DNA of 64,000 nucleotides from Irpex lacteus (Eukaryota > Basidiomycota > Agaricomycetes > Polyporales > Irpicaceae). Position numbers and translations under genes: made by a program. Position 1 is the stretch's first letter. The number at the start of each line of letters is the position of its first letter. Location: assembly GCA_001986395.2 (NCBI GenBank), contig MQVO02000001.1, positions 3,162,001 to 3,226,000 on the forward strand, read 5' to 3'. A model generated the notes under the pieces. The model had not been told where the DNA came from and made no database searches. It saw nothing but the letters and a program-made list of their open reading frames with translations. Shown in pieces: positions 48,725-61,330 of this stretch.

Positions 48725-49038
48725 GGTGTGTATTAAGAAAGGGTAGGTTGTAAGAGGGACGACAAAGAGGAAGAGGAGGCGGTGGTGGACGAAGGCGAAC
48801 GATGAGGAGGGGAGAAAGCTCGACGAGCAACTAACAGCTCACGACCGCCGACTGCCCCGACTTTTAAAACTCCCAGCGAACAATCTAGAATCACGCGTCA
48901 CAGTGCCACGTGGACGGGATTGTCACCGTCACCCCTCGGCAGTGGTCGGCCTTAGTCGGCGCTTGCATACAGCTTAGGTATTTTTACACGTGTTATGGTA
49001 CACACTTTCTACGATGTTCTACGTTCTATACACTGTAC
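48725..49038. other. HSP60 promoter interval
   Basis: The 314-bp space between the HSP60 start and the GH15 stop. It contains a purine-rich 5' leader strand, TTTTAAAA at 48862-48869 (possible TATA) and a heat-shock element. Confidence 0.6.
48878..48890 (-). promoter_or_regulatory. Heat-shock element upstream of HSP60
   Basis: GAAcaATCtaGAA: three alternating HSF units (nGAAn/nTTCn) with one mismatch in the central unit. It lies about 155 bp upstream of the ATG, next to the TTTTAAAA element. Position and target gene both fit HSF control. Confidence 0.6.
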
Positions 49039-52000
49039 TCAGTGATACTTGGCCTGCATCCTCGACAAGTTGTACGCCGCAGAGATGAGCGTAACGTGGC
49101 TGCAAAAAACACGGTCAACACTGCGAAATACCTATGAAAAGCGGGCACTTACGTGAAACCTTGCACGGCGTTTCCAAGTCTACAGAGTACGCGAGCGAGT
49201 CATGATCAGCATTTTAGTCAGCTTTCCCCAATGCCCAGATGTGACGTACCCATCGCCAGCCGGGGAGATTTCCTCTGTGCATAGCCCGACGTGGTTTGTG
49301 TATTGCAAGAAGTCCTATCGAAGGTCTTAGTGATGAACTAAGCGTTTGCTACTACGATACGATCCGTACCTCGAACATAGCGACTGCCTTCCTGAACAAC
49401 GGCTTGTCGTACTCACCAGCCCGCGCGAGGGCCTCGACGGTCCTACACGCATATGTCACCCGTTGAGTATTGAATTCAATTAGAGATACAGCGAATCACA
49501 TACCAGAGCGTACAGAGACAGAACGTCCCTTCCTCGCCTCCAACTCCATCGTCCGATTTAGCGACATCATACCGATAAACCAGCCCCTACCACATACAAT
49601 ATTAATTAGCCTCTTCCTCACAGTTTCTTGTACCCACTAAAATAGAGAGAAACCTACATTCGACGTCAACCCGCCCCTCTCAGGCGTCAACAACACCTTC
49701 TTCAACGTCCCCAAGAACCTCGGATCCGACGGCGTCGAGAAGAACACGAGCGGCATGATCATCAACGACGAGTCCAGCACGTCCTTGTCCTCGTATGCCT
49801 GCCCGAAAATCTGCAACTCGGGGTTCCACGCCTTCTCCATGATCTCTTCGTATAGCTCGTCTCGTGCTTTGAGCCATTCGAGGCGGCGGGGACAGGGGAA
49901 GGAGCGTTTGTCTGCCAGACGGAGACCTGGATTGTTAGAGGTTGGAGGAGTTGTAAGGGAGAGCGGGGTGGTTTAGCCGTTTGTCTCGGTAGATAGAGAA
50001 TAAACGAGACGTGCCTCTATCGATAGCCACCCTGCCCAGCAAAACGTCACGGTATCAATCTGCTCTTAACACGATGGAAAGGAGAACATACCACATCATA
50101 ACTTTCGAATACTGCATAGTGCCACAAAAGATTATCAGATTTTCGTGTCCTCGTTTCCGTCGAACAGCACAAGGACTCACAGTGAAATGCTTCTTCGCGC
50201 CCCGAACCTCCCTGCGACGATGTATGAAAGAAGAGTTGGTAAAAGTGTGGTGCGGTGAGCCTCTTACTGACCAGATCGACAAGTCGGGGTCGCCTTTTAC
50301 TTTGACGACGTCTGCGTGGCGTGTGAGTTCAGGAAAGGAGGGTGTGGGGAGGGGACGTACAATCCACTCTGCGAAAGGACTAGTCAGCTATGAGGCCATG
50401 ACCAGAATAGAAGGAGAGACGTACAGTTCTCGTACAGCAACCCTGCCCACCAGGAAGTTCATGACGGAGGTTGACTCAGACCAAATTCCACGGGCAAACA
50501 AAACAGAAAGGGAACGTACCACATATCGTATCCCTATAATCATCACATATATGTGAGCACCTGAGACAAGCTGTCGTTCGGAAAGATAGATGAGGGGAGG
50601 ACACGTACTAACGGTTTACCGTACTTCTGTCCGAGGTAGATACAATCCATCCTACATTTTCGGTACAACGTCAGCCACGCGCCGCAATACCATGATCACC
50701 CGCCCCTTCGCCCCAGAGGCCTAGATAGACACGATACGGATGATATATAGTACGACACGTACAGTTCGCCATAGATGTCCTGTCAAAATACATAGTACGC
50801 GTAAGGTGTATGCACATGCGTGTGGGACAAACAAACAACTGCTTACCAACTGCACATGGTCAATCGCGCCATTTCCGATCCTACATCCAGTCGCACATCA
50901 GCATCTCATTCTCGCACATAACGCGCAAGGAGCAAAGAACGTCTAACAAACACCCACGCGAGGTGTCCAACATCTGAAGAAGAGATGTGGACGTACCGAA
51001 CAGGTTTGGACCCCTTATGCCCATCCAAATGACTCAGCTCCTCCTCGGGGAAGAGCTTCTCTCCGTGGATGGTGTACATGATGTTGAGCGAGCCGTCCGG
51101 GTTTTTGTCTTTCACGCGTTCGAATATGAAGTCCATGTATGCTGAAAGTACGTTCAAATTCGGGGCGGTCAAAGGTGGTTAGTGGAGTGTAATGAGTTTG
51201 CAAGAAAGAGGAAAGGAGGAGAGAAGGAGAAGGAGACTGACCGTTAGCCTCGTACGTGAACCCGAGTCTGATGAGCGCATAGAGCGTAAAGGACGAGTCG
51301 CGGATCCACGACGCTCTATAATCCCTACATACAACGCACCGTTAACAAAGAAAATAATGAAAAATGACGATACATACCAGTTCCTCGTACCCCCGATATA
51401 CTCAGGCAAGCTGAACGTCGGACTGGCGACGACGGCGCCGGTAGGTTCGTATATGAGGAGCTTGAGCGCGAGGGCGGAGCGGTTGACTGCTTCTTTCCAG
51501 GAGCCTTGGTAGGTTGAGCGGCGGATCCAGGAGTTCCAGTATGCGTTTGTTGACTGTGAGAGGAGAGGGGGGGTGAGTGTGAGTGTGAGGGGGATGAGGA
51601 TGAGGAAAGAGGGAGGGCGTACGTCGAGTAGTTCTCTCATTAGACTCTACGAATCAAATGTATTAGAACTAAGCATATAATGCCATCTAACCGCATACCT
51701 TTGTCAAAATCGGATCGTCCGCCGCCCTCAACTCCGACGCCGTAGTCACCAGCTTCTCAAACGGCACCCCCAACGCCTCCGCCTTCGCCCGACTAGGCCT
51801 AACCGCATCCGTATAACCCGCATGTTCGGGTGGGGTCCTCAACACCCACGTAACAACCTGCCCCTCGCTCAACTCAAACTCACTGCACACGCTCTCCCCC
51901 AAATGTCCCTTCTTCCTCAGATCAAGGATGTCGAGAGGGATGTGCGGGACGGGCACGGCTTCGAGGGTGCTTTCGGGGACGTAGCGGAGGTCGAGGGTGA

Positions 52001-52822
52001 GGTTCGCTTGCGGGGAGGTGAAGAGGGCTTTGAGGTGTGCGGTGGAGGGGTCGTAGGAGGGGGAGGTGGGGGAGGTGGGGTGCGGGTGTGGGATGGAGGT
52101 GTCGGGGATTAGTTGGGTTGTGTGCGGGGAGCGGGCGTAGTTGAAGGCGGGGGCGCATTCGAGGCGGAGAGGGAGCTTGCCTCGGACGCACTGTGATGGT
52201 GGTTGGTATTAGGGTAAGTCGAAAGGATGATGGGATGAGGGGATGGGGACGTACTTCTACGCGACGGACGAGCCAGGAGAGTAAGGGACGTGCGGTTGCG
52301 CTGCTGGGCTGGCGGGGGAGGAAGTCGGTGACTGTGACGACACCAGAGTCGTTCATAAACCTAGGGTGTGATTATGAAGGAATGTGTGGTTAATAGTGAA
52401 CTGTTAACGCACTTTGTTTGGAGGACATTGGAGCTGGGCAAGTAGTTCTGCTTAGTAGAGAAAGAGACACGAGGGTGGATAGAGAAGTGGCCGCCTTTGT
52501 CTTTGTCAAGTATGCGAGCAAAGATGGAGGGAGAGTCAAAGTTGGGGACGCAGTAGCTCTCGACTGCGTGGTGTGATTAGATTAGTACGGAGGTGGTGCA
52601 CGGTGCACTCACTGGATCCGTCGATGCTGACCTGCCTCGATGTTAATGCATGGTGTATTTCGAGACAGCATTACAAGCTCACTAGTGCAGCAGTCCTCAA
52701 ATTCCCTATACTATCGATACAATAACATCAGACACCAAGATCAAGCACACCAAGAATACGTACAGGCCATGGTCTCCAATGGAGAGGTATCCACGATCTT
52801 TGCTAGGCTCGAGGACGTTCAT
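49039..52822 (-). CDS. Glycoside hydrolase family 15 protein (glucoamylase/trehalase-like)
   Basis: Many-exon enzyme of the bacterial-type GH15 clade, which hydrolyses alpha-glucosidic bonds (glucan or trehalose). The start is [37 protein letters not shown] and [17 protein letters not shown] follow across introns, a signature N-terminal pattern of this clade. The N-terminal beta-sandwich continues through [11 protein letters not shown]. The catalytic (alpha/alpha)6 part has [40 protein letters not shown] and [19 protein letters not shown]. The last presumably carries one catalytic Glu. The end is [14 protein letters not shown]. The called start predicts no classical signal peptide; the upstream in-frame sequence is hydrophobic (VPVLLLSLLVVAP) but lacks an ATG. 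It is probably intracellular. No break was found. Confidence 0.88.
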
Positions 52823-53223
52823 CTTTTCGTTGGAAATGGGAGCCACGACGAGTAGAGATAATAAGAGCACTGGGACGTTGTCCTTGAGTACTCGGTGGAT
52901 TTATAGTGGTGGTCGTTGCGAGAGATAATCTACGGCGATGACGGCGAGTGTGGTCGTCTGATCCGTGATCGGGCACACATCGGGCTTCTTCGGTCCGTCG
53001 TCATATGTTTGTCTGACAACTTCTTTCATGACATTCAGCACCGTGGCCATACATTGTACTTCTACGTACAAAGAAGCAGATATGCGCATTGTATTCTGAG
53101 TGCAACAAGCACGATCATGTGTGGCACTGGCAGTCGTTTAATGGTGGCGTGTTGCGGTGCCAGTCGTGTCCCTCCCCAACGCCGTTCAGCTTATCGCTAC
53201 AAGTTCTGTGGCTTCTCTTGCCA
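52823..53223. other. Intergenic between GH15 gene and F-box pseudogene
   Basis: Divergent interval of about 400 bp. It does not show the CACGTG/TGACTCA/GTCGCGAC block seen at the intact F-box pairs. Confidence 0.5.
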
Positions 53224-55631
53224 ATGAGCCAGCCAGCTAGTGGGAAACCACCGTCTAGGCTGGGCAAAGTAGCGGGTAGTACTAACAGTAACCCGCTAAG
53301 CACCTCCAAAACTCCACGCAGATCCAGTAAGGGGAGGCTACAAGCGTTCCTCGACATGCCGCTCGACGTGTTCTTGGAGGTGAATTCTCTTTTTCTATGA
53401 CACATATACATCCAATCCTGACAAATCTCTGCGTAGATATGCACTCATCTACAGCCTTCTGACCTTCTCAACATGGCACGCTCGTCCAAGGGGTTGCGCA
53501 CTACGTTTATGGACCGCAGGTCGCGATACCGCTCGCGCAAACGTTTTCGGTCTCCCGCCTTCCCCAGACGACCGCTTACGCTTCTCTCGCCTTTGAAGCG
53601 TTCTGTCATGTAAGACGTTCCAGTTCCAGGATCTGTATGTACTTATAATTATTTCCGGTAGAACTGCGTAGAATATCACGGCGATGTCTACTGGCGATGG
53701 AGGGTCCGCTTATGCAGACCCTGCTTCGATAAATCGTGAGTCGCCGATACCATGCTTAACTCACTCTCACATCATCCATCCACTCATTCTCTCGCCGCCT
53801 TATAGAACAATCAACGTCGGTTGGGTGGATAGATGCATCGGCGAGGATGCAGCTGCCTCCCTTTACAAGCTGAGAGAAATAAAGCACGAGCTGTGCAGAA
53901 GTTTCGAGTTGTTACCCGTCATTTGGGTCGTTAGCAAAAGACCTGCGCTATCGAAACAAGCACGCCGTGAGTACTTACTTTGGTGCACATTTCGCCATCA
54001 CGCTTTAATGACGTCGACACTAGCTTTCTGGTACATCCCAGACGTGAGACGACTCAAGGATCGCATGGCTCAAGCTCTTAGACGACTTGGAGCAAGCGGC
54101 ACCGCTCGTCTCGAGGTGCGAGATTCACCGCTTTGCGCTTTCGAGCCGCTCACTGACTGTAGTCAACCACATCGATCAATATCCGGAGGCTCGTCAGGTG
54201 GAGAAATGGCACAACGCGTTCCTGGATGCTCGTGCAGTCGAGGCTGAGAACCTCGTAGACAACGGTGCGTGCCCAGGTGTGATACATCATACACTGGCAC
54301 GTCTCATGACCATCGACATCCAATCTTTTTATGTAGAATACTGGATAAACTCAAACTGGGGTGGCGGGAAGAGATCGCATACTTCGGGGACGATCCCAAA
54401 GCGTTGTCACGTCACCTGCAGTCATGCATGTAGCGTACGGTCCCCTAGCGACAGTGGTGCCTCTGTTGACTCGCTCGAGCAGAGTGGAAGGAGGATGATG
54501 GGGTTTATGGAAGAGTGCAGGGCGCGCATGCTGTCCGAGAAGCGGCGTGCTGTCCTCGTAGAACGGTTCAAAGCGTCGCAGTCGGCTGTCGAGCATGCCG
54601 TGGCACTGGCAGGACTCCCTAGCGTGACACTATCGGCTCTCGAAGTCCCAGGAGTCGACAACCTTCTAGACGCCACGATCCCCGCTTCCGACTTCGACAT
54701 CCATCGTTTCCTCGAACGCGCCACCCCCCCCTCCCCCCCGTACCTAGCAGACCGCGACAACAAGGCAAGAGACCCTCATCCGCCATCGACCCCATTCGCA
54801 CTTGGGCTAGCCGTGGGTACGATAACTTACACATCTGCGCGCGCTGCAACACCGCCATCAACGCTCCTCGACGGTGCCCGCCCGGCCAGAAGGGATGTCT
54901 ACGACGTTCGCAGGCCAGTTCGCGTGGGATCCAAGCGCGCTGTTGATGCTACGGCGAGGATGATTTCGTTTCGTCGTGTGGGTTCGATGTGAAGAGTGCC
55001 ACGACGGGGTGGCGCGTGCTACGAGGAGCAGTGGTGAGAAGCGGGTGGCGGTCAGTCGCTTATGAACACGTCCAGATCTCTCTGAGCACTAAGTAACTAA
55101 CGCGGGTGTTTCTTTTCTAATTTCATCTCACTGGCATCTATGCGGCACAGGCTCTCGAGTGGCACAGAGTCATCCTGCGTTCGAGGTACTACGACCAGCC
55201 CGAGTACGGGAGGGCATCCCCCACACATGTCTCTGCCGCCAAACCGCTAGAACCTGCCGCTCGGACCTTCGAGTCGAGTTTGTCGCGAGTTCCGGTGTGC
55301 GTTGTGGCCGGCCCCGAGCAAAGCGGCTGTCCTGACGCACATCAGAGAAAGGTGAGCTTACTCTAGCCTGAAATGGCTTTCTATTCCTACTTTGGTTTGT
55401 ATGTTCGTTGGCATGCTCAATTATCGTCAGTCATGGCGTCGCAGACATCATTGGGTGGACGAACAGCTCACGATAGCCATTTCGAGTCCAGTCCACCTCG
55501 TCGCGGAAGAGCTGAGGGGAAAACTTGATGGGGTGCCCTGTGTGCAATGGGACAGTAGTGGTGCGGGGGTGTCGTGTCAGAATTTGTTTGACAAGGGTAC
55601 TGCTACTTTCATCTCTACAGACGAAGCATAG
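53224..55631 (+). pseudogene. Dead F-box/zinc copy G (D/E type)
   Basis: The 5' end is well kept: MSQPASGKPPSRLGKVAGS, then LQAFLDMPLDVFLE and, after the intron, HLQPSDLLNMARSSKGL. The frame then shifts twice at about 53525-53610, where the YLWKAARANV helix should be; YASLAFEAFCH is recovered only in another frame. DVYWRWRVRLCRPCF follows as the Cys cluster. The long exon is shortened and broken (CSARDTAAL-type cluster lost). The last exon is nearly perfect (HWVDEQLTIAISSPVHLVAE, ending FISTDEA) and closest to copy E. It is clearly a decayed duplicate of the D/E lineage, not a coding gene. Confidence 0.85.
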
Positions 55632-55713
55632 TTTTCGTAGAAATGATCCTGGTACTTGTTGCACATCTATCCATACCGTATGTCAACAGCGTCACGGGAA
55701 AGTAGTCTACAAA

Positions 55714-56020
55714 ACCGCCTTCTACTCCTTCTACCTCCCCGTCGCGCTGGCCATGTACTACGTGAACATCCCTCACTCCTCTCTCAGTCGACCCGTACAA
55801 ACTCGCCTCCTCAATCCTCATCCCCCTGGGCGAACACTTAAATCCAAGAGCTGTTGACGTACCCGGGAAGTATTATAAGTATGAGGAGGATGCGTATAGG
55901 AGGATTATGGGGCTGATTGAGAGTATCCCCGTGGAGGGACTTGGGGCGGAGGGGCAGGTTAAGCTGCAGAGGCAGGTGTTTACGTCGTTCTTGAACAAGA
56001 TTTACAAGAGTCAGAAGTAG
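55714..56020 (+). pseudogene. ERG20: Rearranged 3' fragment of farnesyl diphosphate synthase
   Basis: Begins inside an ERG20 exon at [20 protein letters not shown]. It has a one-base frameshift after IPHSSLS, then [15 protein letters not shown]. It jumps by deletion to [20 protein letters not shown] and runs to the normal end FLNKIYKSQK. The second Asp-rich motif (DDFLD) and everything up to VFYA is missing. It is on the plus strand directly behind dead copy G, whereas intact ERG20 is tail-to-tail with copy F. Confidence 0.92.
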
Positions 56021-56475
56021 GCGGCTTTTCGGTATAAGAATAGGAATGTATAGTTTTGGTTTTTGGTTTCGGTAGGCATAGAATGGGTGCTTCGTACTGC
56101 TGTTTGCTTCGGTGTCTGCTCGTGTTCGCGGTGCTCCTGTGAGTCCATCGTTTAAAATACGAACCATTTATGAAGAATGAACAATCATTCGCGCAGTTAG
56201 TGTACTCCTTCCGCGTTGAGTTCAGTGTTCACGCCTTCGAGATATGCGTGTATTGCAACAATTACAAGTGGCAAGTCATAGACCGGGAATCCAAGCATCG
56301 TACTGTACAAACCATAGCCAAAACCGATAAATACCACAATCACAGCACACCACTCCCCTCTTCTCCCTCCTCTCCTCCCTCACACCCTCCTCCTCCCTTC
56401 CGCCTCTCATCCCCTCCACCCCTTCCCTACAAACAAATACTCTTCGCACTCCCCACCTTCTCACCTAATTCCCAA
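56021..56475. other. Intergenic, pyrimidine-rich
   Basis: Between the ERG20 fragment and the 3' end of the next minus-strand gene. It has CT-rich runs near 56345-56450 and no supported gene. Confidence 0.5.
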
Positions 56476-59077
56476 ACCCACTCAACCCACCCGTCAACCC
56501 CCCACCCCCAAAAATACTCAACCCAGTATTCAACAAACTAGCCACACTAGTAATAGCATCCATCTTCGTCGCGTGGTCCCCACTATCCCCTCCTCCTCCT
56601 CCCGTAGTAGTGCTAGTCGCTCCTCCGTAATTGTATACTCCCGTCCCCCGCCTACTCCGGCGGCGGCTAAGATAGCCTGCGTCTGAGCTTGGCTTTGTTG
56701 CTGGTAACTCCCCAACATCGAACTATAAGCACCCGTAATCCTCTGCATCTCCTCAACACTCTCCCTCTCCCTCCTCTCCACCTCCTTCCTCTGCACATCC
56801 ACCACGATACCCTCCTGCCAGGCTTTGTAGATCCTTAGACAGGGGGGCGCGGGTGTGGAGGGGAAGGCGGAGCGGGGGAGGGGGGTTGGGAAGGGTTGGG
56901 AGGTGAGGGGGTCAGTGAGGGCGAAGAGGGGGAGGGTTTTTTGCCAGAACTGTTGGGAGGGAGTGTGAGTGGGTTAGTAAGAAGTATTATAAAAAAGATG
57001 AGGGGGGGAAAGCGTACCTTCCACGTCTCGTCCGGATCGGCTCTCGCGTCGAACACTTGGGAATGTAGGAACGCACGTCTGTCCAGCACCGCGATCTACA
57101 CACCCACCCACCACCGTCGTCATTAGCATCTTCACAAAACCACAAAACGCCAAAACCAAAACCACGAAAACACCACAAAAGAAGATAGAGGGAAGGAGAC
57201 TTACGGTTTTACCGTCCCCCCTAACCCGCCACTGAACAGGAAACCCCGCAGCCTCATACAACCCCTCGATGTACTCGACGAGGAGCCGTCCTTCGAGCTC
57301 GCCTGCGCCTGCGCGCATGGACATCCAGGCGTATTTCTCTGGTTCTATTACGCCTGTGGGTGAGCGACGTAGGAGCCCGTTAGCATTAGATTTCGACGTG
57401 GAGAGATTAGATTAGATTTCGACGTTCGATTGAATTTAGAGGGAAGAGAGCAGAGGGAAGATGGAGCAGAGGGAGGAAGAAAAAAGGAGACGGAAGAAAA
57501 GGAGGGAAAAAGAGAGAAGAGGAGACAGGACGCACCAGTACCCCGCAACCCAGGTAGGGTGCACTGCGCGTCGAGCCAGAAGAAGAGCGCATCGGAGAGG
57601 CGGGTGAAGATGGGGGATGGGCGGGATGTTAGGGGGTCTATTAGGCTGTTGGCGAGCGTTAGCGAGCAATGGGAGAGGTGTGCGTTAGTTTCGTTGTTGT
57701 ATGGTATGGCAGACACAGACAACAAGAAAGAAGCGTTAGGAGGAGTGTCGTAGCCGTCGATGTGTGGCCTCTCTCTTCTCGTAGAGAGGGTAGAGAGGAC
57801 GTAAGTGCAATCACAATACGTCGTACCACAGCCCCATCTCTGATCTACCGTCCGTCCATCACCAGAGATTTGTACGCGGCTACGTATGTGTTGCCTCACT
57901 TATTGCCCACGACGAACACCAGTAGACCAACCGGCGTAGCACTCTCAACTGAGTCCACCCCAACCGGCGTCGACACTCTCCACTCAACTCAACTCGACTC
58001 AACTCAATTCAACTCAACTCCCCCGATACAGACCAACGACGAAGAGCAGGACGAAACACCAGCAGAACGGAAGATAAAAGACGGAAGACGGAAGACAGAA
58101 GACCAAAGACGATATAAAGAGAACACTCACTTTCCATAAAAACTCCCAACGTCCCCCGCAGGCCCGTCAAAGTCTACAGGCTGGTACCCCCCTGCCCCTA
58201 CCCCTCCCGTCCCTGATCCTCCACCTGCTCCGCCTACTCCTGCTCCCGTCCCTAATCCTCCTCCTTCTCCTCCTGCACCTGCTCCTCCTCCCGTCCCTCC
58301 TCCTGCGTGAGGGGAGTGAGGGGGTGGGGACTGAGGTTGATGCTGATGCTGAGTTTGCTGAGGGGGAGGTGGTGGAGGCGATTGCTGATACTGAGAAGAA
58401 GGTGGAGGAGGAGGCGAGTGCTGCTGCTGCTGATACTGAGCCTGAGGAGGAGGGGGTACGTTATACCCTCCCCCACCTCCACCATAACCAGGCGGAGATT
58501 GCGGCTGCGCTCCATACGGTGATGAGTACGATTGAGACTGAGATTGTGAGTGAGTAGGTCTGGGAGGCTGTTGAGGCCCAGCGCTAGGTGGAGGACTGGG
58601 ATAGGCCGCCCCTCCTCCTCCGTAGCTTTGAGAATGAGACTGCGAGTACGAGTGAGAGTGTGAGGGTGGTCGGTTGGGCAGGGGAGCAGATTGTACATGC
58701 GGCTGGGAGTGTGGTGGGGGGTACGTAGACGCGTGGTGCGGAGGCCTAGGTGGCTGTTGATGAGAGTTATGAGATTGGTTTGATGTGTGAGATGGGTGGT
58801 TGGGATAAGGCGAGTAAGGCGGGGTAGGTACGAAGGCTGGGTAGAACGACGTTGGCGACGATGAGGCGGAGTGTGATTGAGATTGTGTGTGTGCGTGTTG
58901 GGGGTGGGGCGGGCGGTTGTGGTTGTACATGTTCTGGGAGTGAGAGTGAGAGTGGTTGAGGTTCCTGGGTGGGAGAGGAGGTGGTTTGTTGTGCGATGTA
59001 GGAGGAGATGGAGAGGAAGAGGAGGAGGAGGATGGTTGGGTGAGGAGCCCGTCTTGTGGGGAGTATGAATATTTCAT
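56476..59077 (-). CDS. Low-complexity protein with a C-terminal DUF7514-like domain
   Basis: The first exon (about 59077-58128) encodes roughly 310 residues rich in Pro, Gln, His, Ser, Tyr and Gly (SQSHSQSYGGGG, PPPPPPQQTQHQHQPQ), predicted to be disordered. Later exons form a compact domain: NLIDPLTSRPSPIFTRLSDA, FFWLDAQCTLPGLRGTG, VIEPEKYAWMSMRAGAGELE, VEYIEGLYEAAGFPVQWRV and IAVLDRRAFLHSQVFDARAD. This arrangement resembles fungal proteins annotated with DUF7514, an association from memory and therefore tentative. A charged coiled-coil-like segment (QRKEVERRERESVEEMQRI) and a Gln-rich patch follow. Near the 3' end one frame stops at 56530. Another, protein-like frame (NYGGATSTTTGG, MDAITSVASLLNTG) stops at about 56476, so a one-base indel in a G run is likely. 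Function unknown. Confidence 0.65.
57981..58020. repeat. ACTCA microsatellite in an intron
   Basis: Imperfect tandem of a 5-bp CAACT unit (caactcaactcgactcaact and onward) within the first intron of the low-complexity protein gene. Confidence 0.8.
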
Positions 59078-61330
59078 GATTATCGCCGGTGCACGCGTGA
59101 GTCACGTCCACGCGGTGATCAATCCTTTGTGCACCTTGTCTCTTCTCTGGTGGAAGAGGTCAGCGTCCTGTGTCGTCGGACGTCCCTTGACTCTTCGTCT
59201 TCTTCTGCACCTAAAAATACCAGGAAGAGGAGGCTGTTCTGTTCATTCCATGCACAGAGGCTGTCCGCGTCGCCCCTTAGCGACGAAGAGAGGCTCTGGA
59301 CAATGAGCACCAACTAGAGAGGGGGCGTGCGTTTCCCAGTATAGTCTAAGTGCAGCTGTCAGTTATTGACCTATCATGTCAGTCAAAGATATTGCATCGC
59401 CTTACAACATCGTGTTCCTTCCTACCTCTCGCAGGTACAAAAGCAGAGATGTGAGCCCCACATACGCGTGGTGTTATTGTGCACGCCATTCGATGCATGC
59501 TTGTCGTCGTCGTTGTCGAGGATGTTAATGATGGTGGCACGGAGAGACGCGTCGGTGATCTAATCGAGGGCTCTCACGAGGATCGTCGCTCAGGCACACA
59601 TCATTCCCGCCTCTCGGATCGAGATTGTTGGGCGTAGTATCTACGGAGCGCTGGCGTTCATTGACTTCAGGCCGGGCTACGACGTATGCCACAGCTTTCG
59701 GTGTTTGTATATGTACACTCGGCTCTAGCGTAACATCGCTGCACAGCGTGATATCGACGAGCTACTTACGCCTGTTTGGGCACTCTCTGAGAACTACACA
59801 AACCCGAACTTGCATACGCAATTCTCATGGATCTGCTAGATCTATAGACTTATCAGATTAGCAGCCAACACGGTTTGGTACGAGCGAGCGAGTATGTTGG
59901 CCAGGGCCTGTACATGGTCAGTAAGTATGCTATCAATAACATGACGAGCTGGTCCCTGACACAAACAAGGAACAAGGAACACACACTCAAAATACCAGAC
60001 ATGAAGCAGCGCGCGAGCTTCGATAGGGTGATACATACAATCCGTGCGTGGAAGTTCAAGTGTCTACGAGGAGTACCGGGTGTGTATATGCATATGGAAG
60101 CATTGTCCCGACAAGTGTCGCAGAAAGTATGTCAAACACACCATCCCGATGCAAGCAGAAACAAGCAGACGTCGTCATTAGTTCGTCTCTCAAGATCTCA
60201 AGTGTCATGTTGGATATGTGTGATCTTATGGCATCTTCGGCTATATGGAGATATATACAGTCCAGATACGGTACATACAATACAGAATAGAAGACGACAA
60301 AAGTCCCGTTGATATTGATCACGTCGAAGGAAGAAAAATGAAGCACCACAACCGCCACCACTACCAAGCCAAAGGGAGAGAAATAACACGACAAAGTCCC
60401 GGGATTCAAGGTTGCATGCTTTTCGTAGGCAGAGGATCGAGAATACCGCGTCGAGGTCAAAGAGGAAAGAGAGGGCCAAGGAGGGTACCGTATGCCATAC
60501 ACATGCCTCGCGACGTGAATCTTCGAGCTACCGCGCGCCTCCCTCCGATAGTGCATAAAGCACGAGAGTGTACGAGGCGGGCTGGGATCCCTTCTGGAGT
60601 CCTATTGTCGTTCATCGTTCATCCCTCGGATTCGCTTTTGCAGCGACCAACCCCGCCATTCCTCAGCCCTCCTCTCAACCCATCCTGTCAGATCCTCCCC
60701 TCTCTCGATCGCCTCCTCTGCCCCCTTTCCCTCTGTTACCCATGCCCTATTTGGACAACTCACAACTGCCAACATTATCCCTACCAATCACTTGCACAAC
60801 CACTCGCACAACTCATCGGCCACACCCCGCCCCGCCCTCCGCCTCGATGACGCAACCCCCAACCCCAACCCCCTACCAAACACCAATTATCACCCACTCG
60901 CAGCCAGAGCCTCGACCCAAGACGCGAATCGAAATCCTTGACCCGAGCCCGAATTCCGAGGAGAGATCTGAGACCCGAGGAGGGATCTGAGACCCGAAGG
61001 GATCATCCTTCTTCCGATTTCGAAAACATCGATTCGATGACGAATGGGGTACGGGAGGGTCGTGTTCTTTTCGTATGTTGGGGACGTCATCAGGAGAAAG
61101 AAAAGAATTTGTTTGTTTGATGATGCGAGGAGAGGGCTCCGGAGGACGATGGGGAGAGGGGAGGAAGGTTGCGATGAGTGAGCCTTTTGAGAGATAGAGG
61201 CGGGTTCATTAAATATTAGATATAGCATCCTAGGTGGCGATGGCGATGGTGAGCGGAAGGAGGGAGATGAGGAGCCGTGTATAGCGTGTCGGGCAAGAAG
61301 ACGGAAGGAGGGAAAGAAGGGGAAAGGAGA
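59078..61330. other. Intergenic, no supported gene
   Basis: About 2.25 kb. Several open frames of 100-200 codons overlap on both strands near 60050-60990, but none has a recognisable motif, consistent introns or convincing codon pattern. A short direct repeat of AGATCTGAGACCCGAGGAGG type lies near 60960-61000. Confidence 0.4.

Noticed and set aside
58307..58698. Open frames in other phases of the Pro/Gln-rich exon
   Set aside because: Low-complexity sequence gives open frames in several phases; only the frame continuing into the domain exons is supported.
60245..60990. Open frames of 201 and 140 codons
   Set aside because: Pro/Ser-rich without any domain, no exon structure, and lying in a region with no other coding signal.
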